A stretch of DNA of 64,000 bases, taken from AP-15 sp963796155. GTDB lineage: Bacteria; Pseudomonadota; Alphaproteobacteria; ATCC43930; CGMCC-115725. Both the position numbers and the translations under genes were made by a program. Of this stretch, positions 17,422 to 26,599 are shown in pieces (within the stretch, counting starts at the first letter, position 1; each line of letters begins with the position of its first letter). Where the stretch lies: positions 1 through 64,000 of the forward strand of contig CAWCKT010000004.1 in assembly GCA_963796155.1 (NCBI GenBank). Direction: 5' to 3'. The notes beneath the pieces are model-generated. The model saw only the letters and a program-made list of their open reading frames with translations, did no database searches and was not told where the DNA came from.

Positions 17422-18666
17422 TCAATCGCCGATCAATGCGCGGTATTTCTTCCAGAAACCGCGGATTGCCGCCTCGCTGGAGCGGAACGGCTGCGACTGG
17501 GCGTCATAGCCGCCCATCATGACGACGCCGCTGTCGTCGTCGTTGAAGCGCAAGGCGCGCTGCACAAAGCCGCCGATGCAGCCGTCCTCCATCGAGATAT
17601 ACCCCGCGGCGCCGACCAGATTGCCTTGCCGCAGACGCCGCTCGGTCATCGCGTCGTCGTCGTCGTCAAATCCCAGATGGATCCAGTCGAGCTCGGTCTT
17701 TTCGAGGCCGCGCGGGTGGATCACGCGAACCGCGATGGTATTGCGGATCTGCTGCAGTATCATGCTCGGAAAGACGGTCAGGATCTGCACCGAGACACCG
17801 TCGCCGTATTCGTCGACCAACTCGATCACCGAGGGATCCTCGAGGCGCAGGTCGCTGTCCGAGCGCAGTCCCTCGCGCCGGTAATCGGCGTCCTCGGCCG
17901 CATAGTCGAGCTTTGCCTGGCTGAAGTGATGCCCGCCGCTGTCGTCGATGTGGATCCCTCCCGGCATGCTGAGCCGGTTGATGCGGAAGGTCGTCAAGAA
18001 CAGATGCAGGATGCTGGCGTGGTAGGTGTCCTTGGTGTTTTCCGAATAGAGCTTCCAGTTGTTCGGCAATACCTGCGTGCTGCGGCCGAGAATGCGGGCC
18101 GGCCGGTTCAGCACGCGGCGGATCCCGCCGACAACCTCCGGTCCGAGATAGCTTTCCAGATCAGGTGCGTCATCGCGGAACGACCCGAAAATGAGGCCGG
18201 CGAGCTCGGCCACCTTCAACCGGGCCAGGTCGTGCTCGTCCTTGCGGAATTCCGGAGGCATCCCGCCCTGGCGCTTGACCCCGCGCTCGAAGGCGACACC
18301 GGTCAGCTTGCCGGTCAAATCGTAGGTCCAGCCGTGATAGATGCACTTGATCTCTTTGACATTGCCCTGCCGCTCGAGGCAGAGGAGGTTGCCGCGATGC
18401 ACGCAGCGGTTGACAAAGGCATTGATCTGACCGGCGCTGTCGCGTGTAACGATCACCGCCGTCTCACCGATCGTCGTGGCGACGTAATCGCCCGGATCGG
18501 CGATCTCGGCCGCAAGACACAGGAAGCTCCAGGTCGGGCCCTTGAAGATACGTTCCTGTTCGAGCCGGTATTGCTCGGGATCGGTGTAGAGCCGGAAGGG
18601 GATCTCGGTGAGGCCGTTCGAAGGCCATCGAACGCCCCGCATGCTATCGGCGCCGAGCTCTGACAT
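17422..18666 (-). CDS. Rieske aromatic-ring-hydroxylating dioxygenase, large (alpha) subunit
   Basis: 414 residues. The N-terminal Rieske domain holds the [2Fe-2S] ligands Cys88, His90, Cys108 and His111 in RCVHRGNLLC and KCIYHGWTYD. The catalytic domain has NWKLYSENTKDTYHASILH, giving the bridging Asp and two His ligands of the mononuclear iron; the third carboxylate is expected in the C-terminal part (DDDSGVVMMGGYD region). Together with the beta subunit downstream it should dihydroxylate an aromatic acid, with electron transfer partners encoded elsewhere. Anthranilate/salicylate-type substrates are possible but not proven. Confidence 0.9.
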   Translation of the reverse strand: MSELGADSMRGVRWPSNGLTEIPFRLYTDPEQYRLEQERIFKGPTWSFLCLAAEIADPGDYVATTIGETAVIVTRDSAGQINAFVNRCVHRGNLLCLERQGNVKEIKCIYHGWTYDLTGKLTGVAFERGVKRQGGMPPEFRKDEHDLARLKVAELAGLIFGSFRDDAPDLESYLGPEVVGGIRRVLNRPARILGRSTQVLPNNWKLYSENTKDTYHASILHLFLTTFRINRLSMPGGIHIDDSGGHHFSQAKLDYAAEDADYRREGLRSDSDLRLEDPSVIELVDEYGDGVSVQILTVFPSMILQQIRNTIAVRVIHPRGLEKTELDWIHLGFDDDDDAMTERRLRQGNLVGAAGYISMEDGCIGGFVQRALRFNDDDSGVVMMGGYDAQSQPFRSSEAAIRGFWKKYRALIGD

Positions 18667-18796
18667 GTTGCTGCCTCCTCCTCGCGGTTATGCCAGCCAT
18701 GATAGCAGGAGGAGGGCGGGGAGGGGAAATTCGCTTGCGGCGAGGTTGCCGATGGCCGACCATCGGCCGCAGCGAGCTTCCGCGGAGGGCCTCGGC

Positions 18797-19972
18797 ATGG
18801 ACGATCTCTACTTGCGCAGCGGCATCTTCCTCGCGCCGTTTCATAATCACAACGAAAACCCGACCCTGTCGATCGAGCGCGACCTGGAGCTGCTCGAGCT
18901 CCTCGACCGGCTGAACTATCACGAGGCGTGGATCGGCGAGCATCACTCGGGCGGATTCGAGCTGATCGCCTGCCCGGAGATGTTCATCGCCGCGGCGGCC
19001 CAGCGCACCCGTCACATCCGCCTCGGCACCGGTGTCGTCTCGTTGCCCTACCACAACCCCTTCATGCTGGCCGACCGCATGGTGCAACTCGACCACATGA
19101 CGCGGGGCCGGGCGATGTTTGGAGTGGGCCCCGGCGCCCTCGTCCACGACGCGCTGAAGATCGGCATCGATCCCGGCGCCCAGCGAAAAATGATGAACGA
19201 GGCGTTCGACGTGATCGTCCGGTTGCTGCACGGCGAAATCGTCAACCACAAGACCGACTGGTTCAACCTGACCGACGCGCAACTGCAATTGCGCCCCTAC
19301 ACCCACCCGACTATGGAGCTGGCGGTGGCCGCGGCGCGCTCACCCTCCGGATCGCTGCTGGCGGGCAGATACGGCATCGGCATGCTGTCGATCGGCGGCA
19401 CCGCGCCGGCGCAGATGGAGCGCCACACCGCCAATTGGGGACTCTACGAAGAGACCGCGCGCGCCAACGGCCATACACCGAACCGCAAGGACTGGCGTAT
19501 CGTCGGTTTCTTCCACATTGCCGAGACGCGCGAGCAGGCGCGCAGCAACGTGCAGTTCGGCGTGCAGGCTTTTGCCAATTATTTCCGTGACATCGCGACC
19601 TTCCCGATCATCCCGCCCGAGGTTGGCGACCCGACCGAGTGGCTGATCGAGACTGGCACCGCCTGCATCGGCACTCCAGACGACGCGATCGCCTATATCG
19701 AGCGGCTGATGGAGGGGTCGGGCGGCTTCGGCGTGCTCTGCGAGCTGGCGCAGAACTGGGCCGATTGGGACGCGACCAAAAGGCACTACGAGCTGATGGC
19801 GCGCTTTGTCCACCCGCGCTTCCAGAAGAGCCGGGACCTGTTGCGCGCCAGCTACGACTACGCAACGAGCCGCCACGAGACCTTCATCGGACAGGCCAGT
19901 GCGGCGATCCAGGCCGAGGTCGACCGCCACGCCGCCCGCGGCGCCGAGGTCAAGCGCACGGCCGCAGAGTAA
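18797..19972 (+). CDS. LLM-class flavin-dependent monooxygenase
   Basis: 391 residues from the ATG at 18797, which has GGAGGG seven bases upstream; a longer frame exists but would overlap the divergent dioxygenase start. The fold is the bacterial luciferase TIM barrel: YHEAWIGEHHSGGFE, HIRLGTGVVSLPYHNP, RMVQLDHMTRGRAMFGVGPG, and RYGIGMLSIGGTAP. Such enzymes use reduced FMN supplied by a partner reductase. The closest recalled types act on alkanals, limonene-like terpenes or other small hydrophobics, but substrate is unknown. It is divergent from the Rieske operon, with a shared 130-base upstream region. Confidence 0.88.
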   Translation: MDDLYLRSGIFLAPFHNHNENPTLSIERDLELLELLDRLNYHEAWIGEHHSGGFELIACPEMFIAAAAQRTRHIRLGTGVVSLPYHNPFMLADRMVQLDHMTRGRAMFGVGPGALVHDALKIGIDPGAQRKMMNEAFDVIVRLLHGEIVNHKTDWFNLTDAQLQLRPYTHPTMELAVAAARSPSGSLLAGRYGIGMLSIGGTAPAQMERHTANWGLYEETARANGHTPNRKDWRIVGFFHIAETREQARSNVQFGVQAFANYFRDIATFPIIPPEVGDPTEWLIETGTACIGTPDDAIAYIERLMEGSGGFGVLCELAQNWADWDATKRHYELMARFVHPRFQKSRDLLRASYDYATSRHETFIGQASAAIQAEVDRHAARGAEVKRTAAE

Positions 19973-20047
19973 GTCCGCACCGATTTCCCTCAGGGCATGA
20001 CGGGTGACCGAACGGGCATCATTCGCTGTCCGCTCGACGGGCGCCGA

Positions 20048-20230
20048 TCATCCAAGCCGGGTGCGATTACGCTCCAGCCGGTCGAGGAAATCTTCGAAAT
20101 ATGCCCACAGCTCGGCGGCGACATCCCTGGTTGCGAGCGGTCTGCTCGGCCCCGCCCTTACCATCTCCTGCTGTTGACGCGAGGCCTCGCACGCGAGTAT
20201 CGCCGCAGCGATCTTGTTCCCTTCCGTCAT
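20048..20230 (-). CDS. Small hypothetical protein
   Basis: 60 residues, MTEGNKIAAAILACEASRQQ at the start and a C-terminal helix ELWAYFEDFLDRLERNR. Composition and third-position G/C fit a real gene, and small proteins with a similar start are common in Rhizobiales by recollection. It lies 119 bases downstream of another conserved small gene on the same strand. No function can be given. Confidence 0.55.
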   Translation of the reverse strand: MTEGNKIAAAILACEASRQQQEMVRAGPSRPLATRDVAAELWAYFEDFLDRLERNRTRLG

Positions 20231-20349
20231 GGCCCTCTGCTCAGCCTATTCCCGGCGGCTGCCCGGTTGTTCCGCCCGTCTCCCGGAGGCCGGACATCGA
20301 GCGTCTTATCCACCGCACGGCAAGTCTTCAGCCAGAGGGCACACCCCTG

Positions 20350-20649
20350 TCAATTCGACTCACTGGATAATCGGGCGAGTTCGTCGAGCACCCTGGCAAT
20401 CAGCTCTTGGCGACGCGGATCCCGCGCCTCGGGCGTGGTCGCAAAAAGTTGGATAAGATACCGTGCCCTTTCTGCAACGGCGGGCCAGCTAGTTGACGGA
20501 GCGGCCACGGCATAGCGCTCGAATTCCTCTTGGCGGCGGCGCAGAGCCGACTGATCGGCCTGCACTTCGCGCAGACGCCGGCGGCTTTCCGTCGATTTCT
20601 GAGCAGCCATGCCGCGATGTTCGTCGAGCTCGACCGGCTTGTCCGTCAT
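20350..20649 (-). CDS. Conserved hypothetical coiled-coil protein
   Basis: 99 residues. The N-terminus MTDKPVELDEHRGMAAQKST is a conserved start in alphaproteobacterial proteins of unknown function; then follows a charged helix ESRRRLREVQADQSALRRRQ suited to a coiled coil, and a C-terminal helical part ending DELARLSSESN. No signal peptide or membrane helix. Role unknown; it may form a two-gene unit with the small gene downstream. Confidence 0.7.
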   Translation of the reverse strand: MTDKPVELDEHRGMAAQKSTESRRRLREVQADQSALRRRQEEFERYAVAAPSTSWPAVAERARYLIQLFATTPEARDPRRQELIARVLDELARLSSESN

Positions 20650-21006
20650 CGTCCTCTGCCGTGCTCCTCCGGCATTCCCAGCTTCGGTTGTCCCGATATC
20701 GCCATCCGGAACGACTGACGTCGCCGCAGCAGCGCATGCGGTCGGCCTCGGCTATCGAGACGAAGCCTGCCCTGTCAAATGGAACCGAGCATTAGTGAAT
20801 TCAATGCCGACACACACCATCGTTTTTCTGTTTGGATAGGCGTTGTCAGCTAGTTGTGTTTCGCCGGCTCGATTGAAGTTGTGTCCTCCAAAGGTGCCCG
20901 ATTGTCTCCGACGCATCAGCTATTGTATTTTGATCATTTCAACCCCATGTGGCAATGTTCGCGGCAAATGACGGTCGCATAAGGCGACTCGCATGATGCA
21001 GAGCCC
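20650..21006. other. Intergenic region without recognisable gene
   Basis: 357 bases of lower G/C than the surroundings. A perfect TTGACA occurs on the minus strand at about 20780 ahead of the conserved hypothetical gene, but the matching minus-10 hexamer is poor. Nothing else is supported. Confidence 0.4.
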
Positions 21007-21093
21007 ATGGCTCGACAATCGCCGCTTAACGCGCACTGGGTGGTTCGCGGAGTTCGGAGGCGATGCCTCCCGCCCGGTGGTTTGGATGTTCTG

Positions 21094-21528
21094 ATGCAAA
21101 GCAGCATTGTAAAGCACCTCCTTATTGCCGCCGAAAGCGGTGATGCCGCGGCGCAATTTAACCTTGGTGTCCTCTACTACAGTAATGTGGATGACAATGG
21201 CTATGCCATCAAAGGCAACCGACCCGAGGCCATGAAATGGCTGCTGGCTGCCGCCGAACAGGGGCTGCCGCGCGCTCAGAGTAAACTCGCCGAGATGTAC
21301 GCTGGTGACCGAGCTACGCCCGAAGACTTTATATATGCCTGTGCCTGGTTCCTCCTGGCGACAACGAGCTTGCGCGGAATACATCGCCACAGGGCGCAAT
21401 CCGGATACGCACGGGTTTCCGCGCGTTTGACGCCTGCGCAGCACGCGAGGGCGAAGCGGCTCGCAGGCGACTGGCAGCCGAGGAAACCGAATAATACTGC
21501 CCTCGTCCGATTGCCGAAAATGTCTTAG
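21094..21528 (+). CDS. Sel1-like repeat protein
   Basis: 144 residues from the ATG at 21094; the frame is open further upstream without a clear ribosome-binding site. Sel1 repeats are seen as LLIAAESGDAAAQFNLGVLYY, AMKWLLAAAEQGLPRAQSKLAEMY and YACAWFLLATTS, that is two to three copies of the A-x-x-x-L-G-x-x-Y pattern of these helical hairpins. Such proteins are protein-interaction adaptors. The C-terminal 45 residues are basic (RAKRLAGDWQPRKPNN). No signal peptide is obvious with this start. Confidence 0.75.
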   Translation: MQSSIVKHLLIAAESGDAAAQFNLGVLYYSNVDDNGYAIKGNRPEAMKWLLAAAEQGLPRAQSKLAEMYAGDRATPEDFIYACAWFLLATTSLRGIHRHRAQSGYARVSARLTPAQHARAKRLAGDWQPRKPNNTALVRLPKMS

Positions 21529-21656
21529 TGAAGAGCAGATGCAATCTTGAACAGGCTTGTGTCGAAATCTTTTTGCCGGCGTCACAGTTTCACCTAGGTA
21601 ATTTTAAAATCGTCACCATATGTTGTCGACCTGAATTTCGCGAAAGGACAGCGATC

Positions 21657-21854
21657 ATGGCCCTCTCGATAAATAGTAGTACAAGCGGATTTCGAAAATG
21701 GTCAGAGGCTCAAGAGCTAAAGCGAAGGGCTGAAACTCGCGCCGACGCAGGAGAAATTGCGGTTGTCCTGGCACCGGTTGTCGATCAAGCGGTGATGCCG
21801 CCGGCCGAGCAGCCGCATCGTCCATGGCTCGTGCCCGGAGCGGGTAAAATCTAA
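21657..21854 (+). CDS. Small hypothetical protein
   Basis: 65 residues, with GAAAGGA about eight bases before the ATG. Sequence begins MALSINSSTSGFRKWSEAQE, contains a charged helix and ends in a Pro-rich tail PPAEQPHRPWLVPGAGKI. It is not a family I recognise. It follows the Sel1 gene by 128 bases in the same direction. Confidence 0.5.
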   Translation: MALSINSSTSGFRKWSEAQELKRRAETRADAGEIAVVLAPVVDQAVMPPAEQPHRPWLVPGAGKI

Positions 21855-21928
21855 GCGATGGAGATCACTCGCCGGACGATGGGCGGCACTGTATTCTTGG
21901 CGTACCTCTATACAATAGGAGTGCGCCG

Positions 21929-22132
21929 ATGGCGTTCAGACCGAATTACCGCTTCGAGCGCAGGGAGCGCGACCGACTGAAACAGGTCAAAAAAGATGAG
22001 AAGCTGAAGCGGCAGCAGGAACGTGCCTCCTCGCGGCCCGACCCCGGTTCCGCCGAGGCGACCGACGAGAGAAGTGAACCGAGACCTGATTTTCGCGCAG
22101 CCGGCGGAGAGGAAGGCGGGTCGAATGGTTAG
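21929..22132 (+). CDS. Small basic conserved protein
   Basis: 67 residues beginning MAFRPNYRFERRERDRLKQV and continuing with a Lys/Arg/Gln-rich helix KKDEKLKRQQERASS. Very similar short starts (M-x-F-R-P-N-Y-R) recur in rhizobial small proteins of unknown function. The C-terminal half is low complexity. It may bind nucleic acid or ribosomes, but that is only guessed from charge. Confidence 0.6.
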   Translation: MAFRPNYRFERRERDRLKQVKKDEKLKRQQERASSRPDPGSAEATDERSEPRPDFRAAGGEEGGSNG

Positions 22133-22152
22133 GTTAGTGAAGTAGAGCCGCC

Positions 22153-23318
22153 TCAGGGCCGGCTTGCACGACCTTGCGGCGGGTGCCACCAGCGCCCGGC
22201 AACGACCAGCCCGCGCGCTTTGAGCCGCCACCGTCCTGAACGAGGCTCCCCCAGAACATCGCGGTAATCGAACTCGCCTTCGGCGAGTTCGAGCACGGTG
22301 GCGTCGCCGAGCGCGCCGATTTCCAGCCTGCCGATTTCGGCGCGGCCGAGCGCCGCCGCCGGCGCGGCTGTGCTCGCCCGGATCACATCGGCCAGTTCCA
22401 TTCCGAGGCACAGGAATTTCGACATCGTTACCAGCTGGTCGAAAGCCGGCCCATTGATGCTCAGCGTGTGGACGTCGCTGCTGATGACATCCGGCAGGAA
22501 GCCCGCGGCGAGCATCGCCTCGGCAGTGCGAAAGCCGAACGAGCCGCCGCCGTGGCCGATGTCGAAGATCACGCCGCGCCGCCGCGCCTCGAGGACTTCC
22601 TCGCGGATCCGTCCGTCCCCCTCGATCGGTGCGTTCGGAAACGGCCGGAAGCAATGGGTCAGGATGTCGCCGCGGCGCAGGCGCGAGAGGACCTCGAGCC
22701 GGCTCGGCGGCGGGTGGTCGAGATGCGCCATGACCGGGAGCCCGGTCTCCTCCGCCACTTCGAGCGCGATGTCGAGGGGTGCCGCCCCCGAGGCGCCGCC
22801 GGCGTTGCGCCCGACGCGGACCTTGACGCCGGCGATCAGATCGCGGTTAGCCTCGATGACCCGCACGCATTCGCGCGGGTCGAGGAGCCGCAGATCGGCG
22901 CATTCGCCGACCATCACACTGGCGCTGAAGGCGAAGATCCCCGGAAACGAGATGTTGAGGTAGGGGATGATGCGCAGCGGCGACGGCTCGATCACGTGGC
23001 GGCGAAAGCCGTGGAAATTGCCGGGCCCGGCGCTGCCGGCATCGACGAAAGTCGTCGTTCCGCTCCGCCGCGCCACTTCGGCCGCATCAACCCCGAGCGA
23101 GGTCCCGCCCCAATAGACATGCGTGTGGAGATCGATCAGCCCGGGGACCACGCGGGGACCACGAGGAGCCCGCTTGCATCGACGATTTCGCCGCCGTTGC
23201 CGGGCAGATCGCCCCCGACCCCGGTAACTTTTCCATCGCCAAAAGCAATGTCGGCCGTCTCGTCGCGTCCGCTCGCCGGATCGATGAGGCGCCCGCCTCT
23301 GAGGACCAGATCGGTCAT
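22153..23318 (-). pseudogene. Amidohydrolase/deacetylase family metallohydrolase, frameshifted by an 11-base duplication
   Basis: The N-terminal frame (23318 downwards) reads MTDLVLRGGRLIDPASGRDE and ends at GLLVVP, the beta-strand preceding the metal site. The rest, in another frame, reads GLIDLHTHVYWGG (HxH metal ligands), VMAHLDHPP, DILTHCFRPFPNAPIEGDG and VISSDVHTLSINGP, as in amidohydrolase/deacetylase proteins related to dihydroorotase and D-aminoacylase. Both halves are well conserved; the only lesion is the tandem 11-base duplication at 23142-23163. Removing one unit restores a protein of about 384 residues. It lies nine bases downstream of the amidase gene and was probably in its operon. 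Confidence 0.88.
23142..23163. repeat. Perfect tandem duplication of an 11-base unit inside the amidohydrolase gene
   Basis: CGGGGACCACG occurs twice, at 23142-23152 and 23153-23163. Eleven is not a multiple of three, so the duplication shifts the frame just before the metal-binding HTH motif. Confidence 0.95.
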
Positions 23319-23327
23319 AGGCTCGCC

Positions 23328-24788
23328 TCAAGCAAAATTCGGCGGCGCGACAAAGCCGCGATAGGCGCGTTCGAGGAGGCCGGCGAAGGCGATGCAGCTC
23401 TTGTCGCCGTATTGCGGGCCGATGATCTGCACGCCGACGGGCAGCCCTTTTGTCGTGAGCCCGGCCGGTGCAACGGTCGCCGGCAGATAGACGAGGCCGC
23501 ACAGCCCCGCCCAGAACAGGTCGTTAATCGTCGGCGCCGGCTTGCCATTGATTTGGATCATGCGCTTCCAGCGCTCGCCCTCGTTATCGTGGTCGTGCGG
23601 GTAGGCTGCCCCTGCCGTAACCGGGCAAAGCAGTAGATCATAATCGCGGAAGAATTCGGCCCATTTGAGCCGCAGCCGGTGACGCTCCTCATTGCCGGTG
23701 AGCCAATCCCGGTGAGTGAGGGTAACGCCCCTCATCATGCGGGCAAAGTAGCTCTGATCGGAGGGATCGAGCCCGCGCGCGCGCTCGACATGGCTCTGGA
23801 AGATTTCCTGGGTCAGCCGGCGCGAAGTCGCCGCCCGCAACAACTTAATGTAGACGGCATGAAGTTCGGCGGTGTCGATATCGGGACGAGCGCGGTCGCT
23901 GACCCGCACCCCTTGACCGGCGAGAAAATCGACGAGTTTTTGCAGGAGGTCCTGCACCTCGCGATCGACCTCGCAATTCGGATCGTCGAGCATTACCGCA
24001 ATGCGGTAGTCGGAGAGCGCATTACCGCGCGGCTCGGCTAGTTCGAGACGCCAGCCCGCCGCCTCGATCGGGTCGGGTCCGGCGATGATGTCGAGCGCGA
24101 GACCAAGATCCTCGGCGCTGCGCGCCAACGGCCCGATCACCGAAATGTCTGAGGCCGAGACAATCCCCGGCAGCGACTGGCCGCGCGGCGGAGCGATGCC
24201 CCAGGTCGGCTTGTGACCCCAGACGCCGCAATAATGCGCCGGATTGCGGATCGATCCGCCGATATCGCTGCCGATTTCGAGCCCGGTCAGCCCGGAGGCG
24301 AGCGCCGCCGCGGCACCGCCCGAGGATCCGCCCGGTGTCAGAGACGGGTCCCAGGGGTTGTTGGTCGTCCCGTAAACCGGATTGTAGCTTTGCGAGTCGG
24401 CGAGCAGCACCGGTACATTGGTCTTGCCAAAAATGACGGCCCCGGCGGCGAGCAGCCGGTCGACCGCCAGCGCGTTCGCGGGCGGGAGATTATCCTTCAG
24501 TTCCGTCAACCCCCAAGTCGTCGGCATTCCGACGACATCGAACAATTCCTTGACGGTCATCGGCAGACCGTGCAGGACGCCCCAGGTCTCGCCGCGGGCG
24601 AGCGCGCCATCGGCCGCGTCGGCGCGCTGCCGCGCATTTTTGAGATCGGTGACGATGATCGCGTTGAGCGCCGGGTTATGCCGTTCGCCGCGCGCTATGT
24701 AATGTTCGAGCAGTTCGCGGCAGCCGATCTCGCGTGCGCGGATCGCCGCGGCGAGGGCCGTTGCAGATCGAAGAGCTGGCTCGGTCAT
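23328..24788 (-). CDS. Amidase (amidase signature family)
   Basis: 486 residues. The amidase signature GGSSGGAAAALASGLTGLEI supplies the cis-Ser and, with SDIGGSIRNPAHYCG, the nucleophilic Ser; the catalytic Lys is in MTVKELFDV near residue 80. The N-terminal helices (LAAAIRAREIGCRELLEHYI) and the C-terminal GLPVGVQIIGPQYGDKS are standard for the family. It hydrolyses an amide bond in an unknown carboxamide. The frameshifted amidohydrolase lies nine bases downstream on the same strand, so the two probably acted in one pathway, for example on a cyclic or N-acyl compound. Confidence 0.92.
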   Translation of the reverse strand: MTEPALRSATALAAAIRAREIGCRELLEHYIARGERHNPALNAIIVTDLKNARQRADAADGALARGETWGVLHGLPMTVKELFDVVGMPTTWGLTELKDNLPPANALAVDRLLAAGAVIFGKTNVPVLLADSQSYNPVYGTTNNPWDPSLTPGGSSGGAAAALASGLTGLEIGSDIGGSIRNPAHYCGVWGHKPTWGIAPPRGQSLPGIVSASDISVIGPLARSAEDLGLALDIIAGPDPIEAAGWRLELAEPRGNALSDYRIAVMLDDPNCEVDREVQDLLQKLVDFLAGQGVRVSDRARPDIDTAELHAVYIKLLRAATSRRLTQEIFQSHVERARGLDPSDQSYFARMMRGVTLTHRDWLTGNEERHRLRLKWAEFFRDYDLLLCPVTAGAAYPHDHDNEGERWKRMIQINGKPAPTINDLFWAGLCGLVYLPATVAPAGLTTKGLPVGVQIIGPQYGDKSCIAFAGLLERAYRGFVAPPNFA

Positions 24789-24807
24789 GATTCTCTCCCG
24801 CCCTCGC

Positions 24808-24969
24808 TCAATGGGGAACGTGATATAACAGGCGCGGCCACAGGCCGATGACGCCGATCAGGATCAGATAGATCGCGATCACGTAATTTAGGAGGCGCGG
24901 GATCAGCAGGATCAGGATGCCGGCGATCAGCGCGACGAGAGGCTGGATAACGACAATATCGAGGGTCAT
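24808..24969 (-). CDS. DUF3096 small membrane protein
   Basis: 53 residues: MTLDIVVIQPLVALIAGILI followed by LLIPRLLNYVIAIYLILIG and a short tail with VIGLWPRLLYHVPH. The pattern IQPLVALIAGILIL-xx-PRLLNYxxAIYLIxIGxxG is the DUF3096 signature: two membrane helices with a tight turn. It is too short for standard open-frame listing. Function is unknown; it may be co-transcribed with the amidase 19 bases downstream. Confidence 0.88.
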   Translation of the reverse strand: MTLDIVVIQPLVALIAGILILLIPRLLNYVIAIYLILIGVIGLWPRLLYHVPH

Positions 24970-25025
24970 GGACCGGGCTCCGCGTTTTCGGCATTTGCGG
25001 CACAGCAGCGGACGGAGGTGAACAA

Positions 25026-25442
25026 ATGGACGAAATTCTCACCGGCGGCTGTCTCTGCGGCGAGGTACGCTACCGCATCACCGCGGCACCCGTCGAGGCG
25101 CTCTACTGCCATTGTCGGATGTGTCAGCGGGCGCACGGTGCGCCGGTTATCGCGTGGTTGACCGTGCCGCTCACCGCCTTCGCGATGACGGCAGGAAACG
25201 CTGTCGCCTATCGCTCTTCGACCAAGGCATTCCGGCATTTCTGCGGTACGTGCGGCACGCCGCTGACCTGGCGCGCGGCGGCCAACCCGCAGCATGTCGA
25301 TGTCAGCATCCCCACCCTCGACAATCCCGAGCCGGTCGAGCCGCTTCTGCATCTCTGGACGGAGAGCCAGATCGGCTGGTTCGAGATCGCCGACCATTTG
25401 CCGCGCTATCCGACGAACCAGCGGCCGAGGCCGGTGTTCTGA
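25026..25442 (+). CDS. GFA-family zinc-binding protein (CENP-V/GFA domain)
   Basis: 138 residues. The zinc-binding cysteines of the glutathione-dependent formaldehyde-activating fold are all visible: TGGCLCGEVRY, YCHCRMCQRAHG and HFCGTCGTPLTW. The middle WLTVPLTAFAMTAG and late HLWTESQIGWFEI strands fit. Despite the family name most members have no shown formaldehyde activity. It is the first of a short plus-strand run that continues with the HlyD gene 21 bases later, though that may be chance. Confidence 0.9.
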   Translation: MDEILTGGCLCGEVRYRITAAPVEALYCHCRMCQRAHGAPVIAWLTVPLTAFAMTAGNAVAYRSSTKAFRHFCGTCGTPLTWRAAANPQHVDVSIPTLDNPEPVEPLLHLWTESQIGWFEIADHLPRYPTNQRPRPVF

Positions 25443-25463
25443 CCGCTACCCGGAACTGAATTC

Positions 25464-26588
25464 ATGTCGGAGCGGACTACTCACCCCGTGCTGCGGGAAG
25501 TCGCGAGTGCGGCGGCTCCGCAGCCGCCTCCCGCCTCTCTGGCGCCTGCGGTCACGCCGCAGGTCGAGGAGAAACCGCCGCCTTCCACGGCTGCCGCAGA
25601 CGTCGGGGCAGAAACCGCAAGATATCGCCGGCGAGTGTTGCTGACGCTCTCGCTCATTGTCCTCGCGCTGTTTCTATACTGGGCCTCCGGTTATTTCTTT
25701 GCTTATACCGACGATGCCTATGTCACCTCCGACTTTGTCAACGTCGCTCCCTATGTCAGCGGTCGGATCGTCAGCGTAAATATCGTCGACAATCAGGCGG
25801 TGGCCAAAGGCATGGTGTTGGCGGAGATCGACCCGACACCGTTTCGGCTGGCGCTGAACGAAAAGCAGGCGAAAAAGACCGAGGCCGAGGCGCAGCTCGC
25901 GGTCGATCGCGACGTTATTGCCGCGACCCAGGCGCAGCGCGACGATGCGGCCGCGAAGGAGCGGCTGGCGAGCGACAATCTGGCGCGTGCGACACCGGTC
26001 GCCGCGGCCGGCTTTGTGTCGCGCCAGGCGCTCGACACCGCGACTGCGCAGGTGCAGGAGGCCAAGGCGGCTTTGGCCGATGCTGTGACCGCCATCGCCA
26101 AGGCGCAGCAGATGCTGGCGTTGCACCAGGCGGCGGTCGCGACGATTTCTGCCGAGATTGCCGTCGTCCAGTGGCAGCTCGGGCAGACAAAGCTGCTGGC
26201 GCCGACCGACGGCACGATCACTAATCTCATGCTGCGGGTCGGCGATCAGGCGGTGGAGAATACACCTCTGATCGGTCTGGTCGATGCGCATGCCTGGCGG
26301 ATCTTCGCCAACTACAAGGAAAGCGTGATCCGCCATATGCAGGTCGGGCACACTGCCTGGGTTTGGCTCGACGCCTACCCGTGGCATATTCACCGTGCCA
26401 CGATCCAGGGCATCGCTCGCGGCATCAGCCGCGTGCAGGGCGAGCGCAAGATGTTGCCCTATGTCGAGCCGACCACCGACTGGATCCGTCTGGAGCGGCG
26501 CTTTCCAGTGACCTTGGTGCTGCAGGATGCCGACCCGGAGGTTGTCCTGCACATGGGCTCCGACGCCCGCGCTTTGATCATTTATTGA
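25464..26588 (+). CDS. HlyD-family membrane fusion protein (EmrA-like)
   Basis: 374 residues. A Pro/Ala-rich cytoplasmic N-terminus of about 55 residues is followed by one membrane helix (VLLTLSLIVLALFLYWASGY) and the biotinyl-lipoyl motif YTDDAYVTSDFVNVAPYVSG typical of EmrA/AaeA. A long alpha-helical hairpin rich in Ala and Gln (about residues 130-245) and a second lipoyl half (AVVQWQLGQTKLLAPTDGTI) follow. It should link an inner-membrane exporter to an outer-membrane channel. The FUSC-type permease gene starts 11 bases later, so the pair form one efflux system of AaeAB type. Confidence 0.92.
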   Translation: MSERTTHPVLREVASAAAPQPPPASLAPAVTPQVEEKPPPSTAAADVGAETARYRRRVLLTLSLIVLALFLYWASGYFFAYTDDAYVTSDFVNVAPYVSGRIVSVNIVDNQAVAKGMVLAEIDPTPFRLALNEKQAKKTEAEAQLAVDRDVIAATQAQRDDAAAKERLASDNLARATPVAAAGFVSRQALDTATAQVQEAKAALADAVTAIAKAQQMLALHQAAVATISAEIAVVQWQLGQTKLLAPTDGTITNLMLRVGDQAVENTPLIGLVDAHAWRIFANYKESVIRHMQVGHTAWVWLDAYPWHIHRATIQGIARGISRVQGERKMLPYVEPTTDWIRLERRFPVTLVLQDADPEVVLHMGSDARALIIY

Positions 26589-26599
26589 GGCCCGGCCGA

